A stretch of DNA of 18,351 nt, taken from contig BQKZ01005852.1 in the NCBI GenBank assembly GCA_036244855.1, forward strand, positions 10,401 through 28,751. Reading direction: 5' to 3'. Of the stretch, positions 9,050-18,045 are shown piece after piece. The stretch's first letter is position 1; every line of letters begins with the position of its first letter. The notes beneath the pieces were generated by a model. It made no database searches. It saw only the letters and a list, made by a program, of their open reading frames with translations, and had not been told where the DNA came from. Both the position numbers and the translations under genes were made by a program. Origin of the DNA: Temnopleurus reevesii (Eukaryota > Echinodermata > Echinoidea > Temnopleuroida > Temnopleuridae).

Positions 9050-10205
9050 ATTGCACTAGATTTTAAGCCAGAGTACAGAATTCAGTTGCAAAATTTTTGG
9101 GAATCAATTCTCTGAATTGATGATTGATTGGAGAGGCATTCCCGAGAAAACGATTTCCATTAAAGTTGCACATTGATTGATGGTAATTCCTTAAGATAAA
9201 TTCAGAGGTAGCCTTCCAATCAGGCATGATGATTTTCAGTCTTGCTTTAACAAAAAGAACAAGCCCATGGGGGTGTTTGACATATCTGGTAATACAAATC
9301 ACCACAGTGAGGATAATTATTACTTGAGTAATATAGGGCTACCAACTTTAAATCATATGATTGGTCTTTTTCGCTTTAATGAAGGGTACCATATTTATGA
9401 GATATCAGTAATTATTCAGAATGTAAGAATACCAACACGTATCTACCTGTTAACCTGAAAATCTTTTATCATTAAATTATTTTCAACAAAACACAGTCAA
9501 TATGCTATACAATTGGATAGGGTCATGAATAGACAATTAAATATTTTCTATAGAGTCAGGTGCAATGCATCAAATGGTATGATGGTGTTATGCATTTATA
9601 GATATCTGTAGATATTTATAACCCCTTGGAAGCAAAAGAGGATAGAAAAAATTAAGGATTGCGATTTTGGTTGGCAGGTCTGGTAATCACAATCATGCAA
9701 CCCTTAGTCTCATCTGCATAAATGTGCCTTAATTTTTTTATGATGCAAAAATCCCTTTGAATATATATATATTTGGTTAAAGATTTTTATCAGCTGTTTA
9801 TGTTTCCCCCCAACACACCAGCACAATTAAAATATTCACTTGTCTGCAAGATAACAGTTCCCCTAAATATAACGTCATTCCAAATATTTCATCAGCTTCT
9901 TAATTTTTGTGCTCCAGTCCTAAAGCATTGCTTGTCTTCGTCCAAAAGCACTTAATACAGATTACCCATTGATTTCTTGTAGTGATGAAAACCTTAAGAA
10001 CCGTGTACAGGGTTGCTAATATAGTGCCCCTTGCACATGACGCACATTCAGGAAACTTTTTATGTGGAGCAGACATCTCTATATTGCACCAGACTCCATT
10101 GTCTCGCCCAGCCCCCATAGGGTTTACGAATAGATGCAAATTTTATGTTTTCTCCACACATGATTGTTATTGAAAACCAAGTTTGCCCAAGGCTTACCCA
10201 ATATA
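9050..10205. other. AT-rich DNA, no gene seen
   Basis: No exon, RNA gene or shared repeat was recognised. Small structures are an 8-bp hairpin at 9103-9121 (ATCAATTC, GAATTGAT) and an AT run near 9761-9772. Overlapping short frames on both strands around 9900-10173 show no domain. Confidence 0.45.
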
Positions 10206-10209
10206 GCAA

Positions 10210-10233
10210 CAAGTAATCAAGTAATCAAGTAAT
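10210..10233 (+). repeat. Three perfect 8-mer tandem copies
   Basis: CAAGTAAT occurs three times in direct contact. It is a short simple tandem repeat in non-coding sequence. Confidence 0.9.
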
Positions 10234-10483
10234 ATTTTCCAGCTGGATTCAAAGTATTGTATTTCAATTGTTACTTACCAGTCTAAGGAATACGTACCTA
10301 TGCTTTCTGGCAAGAAACATACATAAATTTGAATTTGAATATTGCAAGAGCAAGAAATTTAAGCAAAATCTAACAGTTTGTTAAGAAGTAAACAGTTATT
10401 CAAATTTTTAGTGATGTCCTCTGATGGGAATCCTTCAATTGGTAAGTTTGGCAAAATCCAACTTTTCCCGTCATTTACACGCC

Positions 10484-10870
10484 CCTGATCACCCTGATTC
10501 AACACATTTATTAGTCCAGTTGAGTCCTCTGTGATTGAATTTTGTGTCCCTTCAAACTAAGATGAAAATAATCAGGTCATAGAGGACCTAACTGGTTGAG
10601 CTCAAGTCATTAAATACATATCTGATCACCACGATTCAACACAATTATTTGTCCAGTTGTTTTTACTGCAATCAAGTTATGTTTCCCTTCATGTAAGATG
10701 AAGTTAATCGGATCAAAGAGCAATGAATAACTTTAGCCCAAGTTATATTTATTCCCCTAATCCCTCTGATTCAACACAATTTTAGGCTAGTCATGTCCTC
10801 TGTGATTGAGTTATATGTCCCGCTATGTATATCAGTTCATCGAGGACCCAACTGGACTAAAATTAAGTAA
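10484..10870. repeat. Three-unit array with self-complementary units
   Basis: Units begin with CCTGATCACC or a variant followed by GATTCAACACA at 10484, 10621 and 10756, giving periods of 137 and 135 bp. Each unit holds a left arm (CCAGTTGAGTCCTCTGTGAT at 10515-10534 in unit 1) and a right arm whose reverse complement matches it (10577-10595 in unit 1, 10837-10860 in unit 3). Unit 2 arms are more decayed. The first left arm also pairs with the last right arm (TTAGTCCAGTTG at 10511 against CAACTGGACTAA ending at 10860), so the whole array can fold on itself. It may be a fold-back element amplified in tandem. Confidence 0.85.
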
Positions 10871-10941
10871 GAAACATGTTGAGTTGTGATAATATGGTGC
10901 ACATACAGAGATGCCAACAATTCTGGATTATGCATTTTTTC

Positions 10942-11130
10942 AGATGAATTCAAATCTTTTTCTCACAAATGAATGGAATAAAGCTTGGCTATTATTGTCA
11001 TGTTTTCTATCACTTTTGTCCAGCTTTTGCATTATTTACAATTCAATTTTGACCTTGTGTATATTCCAGAATGGTGAGCATCTGTGCTTATATGTGACTG
11101 GGGCTTTAAAGAACAACAAGATTCTGTAAG
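10942..11130 (+). repeat. Dispersed repeat, copy 1 (partner at 16541-16730)
   Basis: Matching runs in the same order include GATGAATTCA, GGCTATTATTGTCAT, ATCACTTTTGTCCAGCTTTT, ATTATTTAC, ATTTTGACCTTG and GAGCATCTGTG. The partner has TGAATTCA, GGTTATCATTTTCAT, CTCACTTTTTTTCAAC, TTTATTTAC, ATTTTGACCTCATG and TAGCATCTCTG. Both lie in direct orientation, 5.6 kb apart. No frame is conserved. It is an unclassified transposon-like repeat, and its borders are approximate. Confidence 0.65.
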
Positions 11131-12686
11131 CTAACAAGGAACAATTCATAGCACTCATAGGGTTGTCCATTAAGTAATTGCATGAATGTCTTCAGAATGG
11201 CAAGCACGCACATGCTGCCTTTTCCAATATGAATCATTCAAATTGAATGACTGATGTTCAAAACCTACCGCACATGTTACGACTGGCTTACGATCCGATT
11301 TTTCAAGAAAGTGTAATAGTTTGTCTCAGAAGTAATAAAACATATGGTGTTACTCGATCTTTGATTGAGGATCTGAATACTCAGATTAATAATAATATCT
11401 AAAGAATGGCATCGTGCAAGCTTTTTCATTAGAAGAAATTCCAAATCGGCTTGGAGTCATTTAAGTCTGAGCATTTTTAGTCGTTGTAAAATTTTCTATG
11501 ATTTGAAACTGACTTTGTCTATATATATATCCAGTATAAAGCTTATTAACTCATTAAACTGGTATGTCTAATAGTCGTATGAGTTTGCAGAACAGAGTCA
11601 GGACATTTTTTCTGTTAAAATGCTGAAATAAATGCTGGTCATAAAACAGAAATGGGACAGTGTTTTAAGAGTTATATATTTTTTTCATTTTAATATCAAT
11701 TTAATGAATAAATTAGTAAAATTGTACAATTCTTCAAACAGAAATGTGTATGGAGTTTTGTTTTAGAATAAAAATTATTGTAAGAAAAGAGATATGTGTA
11801 TGGCATTATGTTCTTTCAGTTGATATTGTGATGTCGTTCAATTACTCAAGATAGAGATGAGAAAATATTTGTCTTTTTAATGCAAGAATTGTTTCGACTT
11901 TTCAAGTCTTTGCAAAGATGTAGAATATTGATGAGCAAATGAAGAAATGCATTGGGTAGTAAAGTTGCATTGGTTTCTTAAAGAAAAATTAATCAAATTG
12001 TCGCTGTTATTGTCATATTAAGCAAGATCCATAAATCTTCTTTATAAATCCTTTATAAATCATATTACAAGAAGAGCAAAAACACGCTTTCATTATAATT
12101 GCAAATCACATGTGAGATAACAATCTCACATTTTTTCACCAAAAATAGAAGAACACTGCTTTTCATGTTCAAAATAATTGTGTAACAACATCATGCCACT
12201 CTTTGTGAAAGATTTTATCTCCTCAATTCATTTGAAACAAAAATCTAATATCCTTTTTGGAAGAAACAAATGACAATGGAATACATGTGTTTTTGCTCAG
12301 GTAACCAATTCCCTACATGAAGTATCTCATATCCTATACCTATTAAGCTAATAGTAATACTCTATAAAACCATCAGCAGTGTAAACTGAATCCGATTTCC
12401 AAAGCGCTGCAGACGGAATGACTAAAAATAACTTGTGATTTCTATCAGCGTTCATCTGATATCTCTGATCCATGTCCATTAGAATATTGCATGGCGTGTA
12501 TATCTAGCTATGTATGTCAAAATATGTGAATACGCATTGTTGAGAGATGAATTGTTTTCATCTTTTATAGATTTGTTTGCATTTGGTGTGTGTTGGATCA
12601 TCATTATGATGGTTTAGGAGTATTTGTGTAGGTGGTGAATGTAAGGGATGACTTATGTAGAATTTATGTACACATAATATCGATCA
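11131..12686. other. AT-rich DNA, no gene seen
   Basis: About 1.5 kb without a recognisable exon, RNA gene or repeat shared with the rest of the window. The one notable structure is the hairpin at 12110-12131, listed separately. A small palindrome lies at 11234-11250 (TCATTCAA facing TTGAATGA). Confidence 0.5.
12110..12131. repeat. Perfect 9-bp hairpin
   Basis: ATGTGAGAT at 12110-12118 and ATCTCACAT at 12123-12131 pair perfectly around a 4-nt loop (AACA), followed by a T run. There is no evidence for transcription. Confidence 0.6.
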
Positions 12687-12689
12687 ATG

Positions 12690-13500
12690 CTCTTGCCATT
12701 TAAATGTCTGTTTATCTTGATTCCCCCCTCTTCCTCTTTTAATCTATTGCCTTCTTTCTTATCTCTTGATTTCTCTTCTTCAAGTTTCTTCATTAATCCT
12801 CTCTTTCTCTTCATATGCTATTTTTTGTTCCCTCTCATCTCTCTGTTTATTCCTTCTTTTTTTCTTGTGTGCTTCCTCCCCACTTTCTATTCTTTCTCTT
12901 TTCTCCTCTCTCTCCTCCCCTCTGTCTTCCTCTTTTTTTATCTATTGCTTTATTTCACCTTTTCCCCCCTATCTTCTCTTTTTCTTCATCTGCTCTCTTT
13001 CTGTCCATCTTTTCTCCCTTTTCTCCCCTTTTTCTTTCTCTCTTTCTTTCTCTCTTGCTTCCTCTTTCCTTCCTCTTTCTTCCTTTTGCTTCCCCTCTGT
13101 CTTCCTCTTTTTCTATTTTGTTTTCTTTATTATCGCTTGATTTATTTTTCTCCCCCTTTCTTTCCTCCTCTTCTTTTTCTTCATATAATTGCTCTCTTTG
13201 TACCCCTCTCATCTCACTGTTTCTTCCTTCTTTTTTCTCTCGTTCTTCCTCCCCACTTTCTTTCATTCCGCCAATCTGTCTTCCTCTTCTTTTATCTATT
13301 GCTTTATTCTTATTGCTTGATTTCTCCCTCTCTCTCCCGTTCATCTTTCTCCTCTCTCTTTCTTTACCAGCTCCATTTCTACCTCACTCCTTTCCCCCTC
13401 TCTTCCGGCTTTTATTATCTCTTGAGCTCCTCTCCCTTCTGTTGATATTTTTTTCTTTCTCTCTTTCTTCCTGTCTATTCCCTCCTCTCTCTTCCTCAAG
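12690..13500 (+). repeat. 800-bp polypyrimidine block with internal repeats
   Basis: The plus strand is almost entirely C and T. Internal order recurs: CTGTCTTCCTCTT at 12922, 13097 and 13276 (periods 175 and 179), each followed by TATTGCTTTATTT or GCTTGATTT variants, and CCCTCTCATCTC near 12828 and 13205. The block is therefore a decayed higher-order tandem repeat, not just a random tract. Two long open frames on the plus strand (12687-13445, 12815-13555) and one on the minus strand translate to Ser/Leu/Phe/Pro or Lys/Glu/Arg low-complexity peptides. They are open mainly because stop codons are rare in this composition. Confidence 0.85.
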
Positions 13501-13504
13501 AATT

Positions 13505-13538
13505 CCACAGTCAAGGAAAATCCTTGAAAAATTTGTGG
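13505..13538. repeat. Nested hairpin beside the polypyrimidine block
   Basis: TCAAGGA (13511-13517) and TCCTTGA (13521-13527) pair around AAA. An outer CCACA/TGTGG pair (13505-13509, 13534-13538) extends it. GTCATTAAATG follows twice (near 13549 and 13577). It is probably a fragment of an older repeat. Confidence 0.55.
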
Positions 13539-13559
13539 TCATAGAAAGTCATTAAATGT

Positions 13560-14384
13560 TAAAAGTTTGTAAAATGTCATTAAATGATATTGAGTTTTTA
13601 GTATTGAGGAGATGAAAATGTTAATCCTGAATGTGAACAGCCCATATGCTAATGAAAATCTACATATTATGAGTAAGATAATGGGTGGAATGGATTGCTG
13701 TGAGTTGAGGTGGTAGCTGTAATAATGTATGTGATTTTTTAAACTTTTGCAGAAAGAAATTCGTGTTAAGCAGCAATTTAGCCATGGACTTTGTTTTCAA
13801 ATTTCTCAAGGAACCCTGCACCCATTCTCTCTTTGATCAATTTCTTTATTATTCTGTCCCAATAAGTTATAATTTTTCCTTTCTTCTTTTCTTTTGTAAT
13901 ATTAAAAAAACGTCACAAACTTTGTTCTTGTAAGTCAATGTGATCTTGACGGTCACAAATTTATTGTGGTGGTTCTTTCAAATTTGAAATGTTTTTTTTT
14001 TAATGCTGTAAAATATAATCTGTATCTCTCTCTCTCCATGTTTTCCTTTCTCAACTTTTGAACGTATTAATTCCTAAACCTGTAGGACATATTAGGATAT
14101 TAACACAATCGGCAACATTATTTTGTCCCTTTTTGCCATCAATTTCTCACTAAAGATTGTTCTGCCTATATGACTTCTTGAAGGTGAGCTGCAAGACTTC
14201 AAATAACAAATCTTCAATGTTTGCGCATGAAGGTTTGTTTATATAGCTGTTTGCTAACAACTGTGAAAGATACATTGAAGCACTCCCTCAAGTGACAATG
14301 AATATAAATGGTCATTCAGCGAATATCCACTGGGAATAGTGGGATTTTTATTTCTTTAGTTTTTAATGTTCATTTTCATTTGAA
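13560..14384. other. AT-rich DNA, no gene seen
   Basis: No exon or recurring repeat was recognised. A short CT run is present near 14022-14036. Confidence 0.45.
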
Positions 14385-14697
14385 ACATTTAGGAGGAAAT
14401 TTAAAATCTGTGGGCCAAAACTGTGGAATAGCCTTCCCCACTTCATTAGGAGAGCAGAGACGCAGTCAACCTTTGAGTCCTACCTAAAGACCTATCTGTT
14501 CCCCACTACCCTGTCGTTAGAAGAATAACCAAAGTGTACCATCACTGGGAGTTCTTGGACTGAAAGATAAACCATAGCACTAATTAGGACATTGAAATCT
14601 GTGAGACATTATTTTTTGAGTAATCAAGCGCCATGAGCGCCCAGCTGTGGCGGTACCGGCGCTATACAAGAGGCCATCATCATCATCATCATTATCC
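14385..14697 (+). mobile_element. 5'-truncated non-LTR retrotransposon (LINE), 3' end
   Basis: The fragment contains the end of the reverse-transcriptase ORF (14391-14528), a 3' UTR of about 150 bp, and a terminal ATC triplet run (14675-14694). The last 70 bp contain AAGCGCCATGAGCGCCCAGC and GCGCTATACAAG. Severe 5' truncation and a short-repeat 3' tail instead of poly(A) are typical of L2/CR1-type LINEs. The exact clade cannot be decided from this fragment. The tail resembles the SINE tails at 17800-17870 and 288-325. No target-site duplication was recognised. Confidence 0.82.
14391..14528 (+). pseudogene. C-terminal fragment of LINE reverse transcriptase
   Basis: Forty-five codons read without a break to TAA at 14526-14528. 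The peptide begins RRKFKICGPKLWNSLP and continues HFIRRAETQSTFESYLKTYL, ending FPTTLSLEE. The order GPKLWNSLP, IRRAET, F-x-x-YLKTYLF is the familiar C-terminal tail that follows the catalytic domain in many CR1/L2/Jockey-type reverse transcriptases. There is no catalytic domain, no endonuclease and no start codon. The frame is intact, suggesting a fairly recent insertion, but the fragment cannot make a functional enzyme. Upstream, the frame is closed by TAA at 14364-14366. Confidence 0.85.
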
Positions 14698-14699
14698 GC

Positions 14700-16210
14700 T
14701 AGTGAAAAAAGCAAATTTCAAATGTTGTAATTAAATTCGTCAACCTTTAGAACATGAATAAGAATGAGAGGCATTGTAGATTTAACTCTTTCCTTTAATA
14801 CAATTCCATCACTAACAAAATCCAGCTGTTCAAATGCATAGAATATATCACCACCTGTCAATTTTCATGGGATAAAAATTTATGGTCAGGCAATAAAAAA
14901 TTGTACATGAAATAGCAGTGATGTAAATGTGACCTTTAAATTTCATTGTGATTTATGAGAGTGCATTTTTAACATTTCTTTCAAATGATGATAACATCCT
15001 ACAATGCAGAGTTGATATAACCAGTGCTGCATTAGCTCGGATGCAATATTATTGAGTCATTTTTTGGGAAGGTGGAATATGGTTCAGATATTTTTACCTA
15101 AATAATTTTTGTGACATAACTCGGTTGTACAGAAGGTGTCTGAGTCATTCTCTCAGACAGGATCATTGACTGAAATTTTCTTGGAAGATTATATTTACAT
15201 AACATTATTTACCAGATTTAAAAAAAAATCTCTCTTTGTATTTTTAGTCATCAAAGAAAGTCTCTGTTTAGTTTTAATGTTGCATAAACATGACATAGAA
15301 ACTTATGTTACCTTTCTACATGAAAGAAAAACCTCTTCGTTGTTTTCATTGCTTTTGTGTCAATGAAGTAGATTCCTGAGAGCATTTTTGTATTTTTTTG
15401 AGATTGTATATGCTACAGAAATTCCATGAAAAAGGTTTTATATTTTTCATCGATCCTCCATATAAATCCTTTGTTTATAGTTCCAGATCATATAAACAAT
15501 TGTGCAGATTGTCTGGATTCCTTTCATTAAGTCTCTTTCTGTATTGTTCCTTATGTAAAATATTGTGATTGTTATTTCAAATAGATTCCAGAAAATTATG
15601 AAGTGATGAATGATGTTTTGCATTGAAAATGATTAAACTGGAGGTAGTAGACTATGGAGTATTTATGTGTTTTTACAGTGTCCCTATTTCTTAGACCTTG
15701 AATACTTACAACAAATCGCTACACGTCAGTTATCAGGAGTAATTATAATCTTACAGTACTTACTACATACTTACTGCTGACTTCAAATAATGATATCAAT
15801 TTCTCCTTATTAAACTATGTTTATCCTTATATTTACACATGAAATATTTATGTGCAGGGTTTGACAATTGATTTATTTCCAGAAAAAAAATACCCCTCAT
15901 AAGGCGATATAATATACATTTTTTTATTTGCACCAAGTTACTAGCATTTCTCAAATTGCAAATGTCATCTTGATTCTGTCTGCGTTTATTTAATCAATAT
16001 GGTAGTATTCAAAATTCTAAATGCTTCAAACATTGTCCTCGTTTACACCGGATAAAATATTCCCAAAGTCTGACAATGTTTTGTAAGTCATGTGTATTCC
16101 ATAAAAATCTGTTTATCAAGCAAATTATGCATGTGTGTAAATACATTTTTGTATGCTTACCAAAGCATTATTTATTTCATTCACCAATTGCAAAAAAAAA
16201 CCCAAACAAA
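14700..16210. other. AT-rich DNA, no gene seen
   Basis: About 1.5 kb of ordinary AT-rich sequence. One 76-codon frame (15136-15366) is rich in Leu, Phe, Ser and Lys and shows no domain or splice context. No repeat shared with the rest of the window was recognised. Confidence 0.45.
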
Positions 16211-16214
16211 CTAA

Positions 16215-16415
16215 GAAATAATCCCCTTACATAAACAGTATGAGAAAATTATGGTATCCTTTGTCAAGAGAGGGCAGCATTCACTTTCAGTCGATCTGAC
16301 CGATACAGTCATCTTTGGTAGATATGAAGTTAGAGTAGGTCGTTGTCTCTTCAAGACTGTGATTACTCTGGACAACAGAGGGTGCCAGACAGTTTCAAAG
16401 ATCTTTAGAATTTAA
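16215..16415 (+). repeat. Three-copy family, copy A, with 54-codon open frame
   Basis: Landmarks are AGAGGGCAGCATT (around 16269), GGTAGATATGAA (16317-16328) and GACAACAGAGGGTGCCA (16371). The same three occur in order in copies B and C. A frame from ATG at 16251 to TAA at 16413-16415 gives blocks MVSFVKRGQH, FGRYE and LDNRGCQTVSK. It stays open upstream to 16215. Copy B keeps matching residues in one frame at both ends, and copy C is frameshifted. It may be a decayed duplicated exon, a transposon fragment, or non-coding. I recognise no family. Confidence 0.7.
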
Positions 16416-16540
16416 GTTTAATCTCCATGTCTTTAGTTAGATGTGTGATTTGTCACATGATTGCCTAGCATACATCTTTAATTCTTAGCATTGTGCCAGA
16501 GATTCCAATGGTTTTGAAATTTACATAAATTGTATTTACA

Positions 16541-16730
16541 AATGAATTCAGGCCTTTTGTAAAAGTGAGTGGTTGAGAGCGTGGTTATCATTTTCATCCT
16601 ATCTCTCACTTTTTTTCAACTGTTGCTTTATTTACATTTTAATTTTGACCTCATGCATATTCAGGAACAGTTAGCATCTCTGTAAAGCTTAATCATGACT
16701 ACGGAGAAACCCAGACTGTTTCAGAACAAT
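16541..16730 (+). repeat. Dispersed repeat, copy 2 (partner at 10942-11130)
   Basis: It aligns in the same orientation with 10942-11130 through TGAATTCA, GGTTATCATTTTCAT, CTCACTTTTTTTCAAC, TTTATTTAC, ATTTTGACC and AGCATCT. It lies between copies A and B of the three-copy family, so the two may belong to one larger element. Its borders are approximate. Confidence 0.65.
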
Positions 16731-17019
16731 TGACAAAGAAAGTTTGACCAGCTTTGAATTGGTATTGTGGTAAGGGCTAAAAGCCTTTGCGTTTGAGACT
16801 ATCTTATGTTTTAGGGACGGTATTGTTCATGTTGTCAAAGGATTTATTGGTCCTCTTTAATCTATATATTTGTTATCAGCACCAGGCACAAATGATTATT
16901 GATTTAAGTATACAATGCCACATGACAACACTATAAATGCTCAGAATACTGTCATCAAATGTTCTAAGCATTTACCGTGTTACCATGGAGATCTTTGTAT
17001 GGACGAACGTACTTTCTCT

Positions 17020-17255
17020 CGCTCGCTCCACCAGTCTCTCCCTATACAACTTCTTCATAACCAACCTGTGACATCATTTGTTGAAAGAGGGCAGCATTTA
17101 CATTATGTTGAACCAACTGTGGTAGATATGAAACTAAAGTACGTCATCATCTCTCAATCTCAAGCGCTGTGCTTTAGTCTAGACAACAGTGGGTGCCAAA
17201 CCTTCTCAAAGCAATTTGTAGGCAGGATTTTCAATATTGGCTTCAGTATGGGACA
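17020..17255 (+). repeat. Three-copy family, copy B
   Basis: AGGGCAGCAT at 17088, GGTAGATATGAA at 17121 and GACAACAGTGGGTGCCA at 17182. Relative to copy A, the first gap is 13 bp shorter and the second 7 bp longer, a net change of 6 that keeps the frame. It lies inside an open frame (16915-17295) that gives TSFVERGQH and LDNSGCQTFSKQF, resembling copy A. Outside these blocks the peptide is unrecognised. Homology with copy C extends on both sides (CATCATTTGT before; TTGGCTTCAG against TTGGCGTCAG after). Confidence 0.72.
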
Positions 17256-17524
17256 TATTCCGTCTTTTCGTTTGCTAGGCAAATTGCAAATTTGAACATA
17301 GAACTTGATCATGAAAAACTTATGACATTACCAGCCTCAAAACAAAACTTGAAGTCTGTGGGTGTTGGGTTTGACCCCTCGATATTGTAACGTTTTTCCG
17401 GTGTTTAGTGTTGCTTGCTGGTGTTGAAGTTGTCTGCTGAACCGAGGATCATCTTTTCTTCAGTTTGATATTTGTGTCAAACATTTGTTTGATATACGAA
17501 AAGCAACTCCTGTTCCAGGCGATG

Positions 17525-17760
17525 GGCTCTCACATTCCCGAGTTGACAGATTCAACACTTCAACCTATGGCATCATTTGTCAAAAGAGGGCAGCATTTGC
17601 TTCATGCAAACCTGTCTGAATTATTCGTCTTTGGTAGATATGAACCCACTGTTGTTTTCTCTACAGCACTGTGCTAACTATTGACAACAGAGGGTGCTAC
17701 ACACCTTCAACGCTAGCTGCAAATAGAGTTTTACTATCTTGGCGTCAGCATGCATGATAT
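17525..17760 (+). repeat. Three-copy family, copy C
   Basis: AGGGCAGCAT at 17587, GGTAGATATGAA at 17633 and GACAACAGAGGGTGC at 17683. The first gap equals that of copy A (46 bp) and the second is 4 bp shorter. The frame giving MASFVKRGQH and FVFGRYE stops at TAA (17675-17677), and VLTIDNRGCYTPS continues in another frame. This is what a decayed coding or transposon copy would look like. Confidence 0.72.
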
Positions 17761-17799
17761 GTTATGATACAAATAATTGATAGGTTTGTCTGACTAACA

Positions 17800-18045
17800 T
17801 ATAATAATGATATTAATAGATGCAGTTTAAATAGTGCACATATCCACTCCGCTGACTGCTCAAGGCGCTTTGCATTATTTTTACCCTGGCTTTAGCCTGG
17901 TGTACACCAGCGCACATGGCATTGCAAGGAATAAATATTCCTTCTAAGTACCCATTCACCTCACCTGGGTTGAGTGTAGTACAATGTTGATAAATTTCTT
18001 GCTGAAGGACTTGAACCAATAAACAAATATCCCATGCACTAGCTA
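17800..18045 (-). mobile_element. tRNA-derived SINE, copy 4 (near full length)
   Basis: On the minus strand the A box at 18031-18041 (TAGTGCATGGG) fits the consensus fully. The B box at 18007-18017 (GGTTCAAGTCC) also fits, although the gap between them is only 13 bp against 33 in copy 2, so part of the tRNA-like head is deleted. The body reads TTCAGCAAGAAATTTAT, then ACTCAACCCAGGTGAGGTG, then GAATATTTATTCCTTG, GCTAAAGCCAGGGTAA and the LINE-like tail (17800-17870) with AAGCGCCTTGAGCA, ending in ATT repeats. A fair template for defining the family. Confidence 0.82.

Noticed and set aside
12110..12140. A bacterial-type intrinsic terminator (hairpin plus T run)
   Set aside because: The stem is AT-rich and short, the host is eukaryotic by every other sign, and no gene ends upstream.
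12955..13344. Minus-strand 129-codon frame rich in Lys, Glu and Arg, coiled-coil-like
   Set aside because: It is the complement of the same polypyrimidine block. Purine-only codons give Lys, Glu, Arg and Gly automatically.
12687..13555. Two long plus-strand open frames (252 and 246 codons)
   Set aside because: They overlap in different frames and consist of Ser, Leu, Phe and Pro from a CT-only tract. Stop codons are rare in that composition, so their length is not evidence of coding.
15136..15366. A 76-codon plus-strand frame
   Set aside because: Composition is Leu/Phe/Ser/Lys-rich, as expected from T-rich DNA. No signal peptide context, splice sites or homology were recognised.
16915..17295. 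A 126-codon stand-alone gene
   Set aside because: Its conserved part coincides with repeat copy B. The rest has no recognisable domain or splice signals, so it is listed as repeat rather than CDS.
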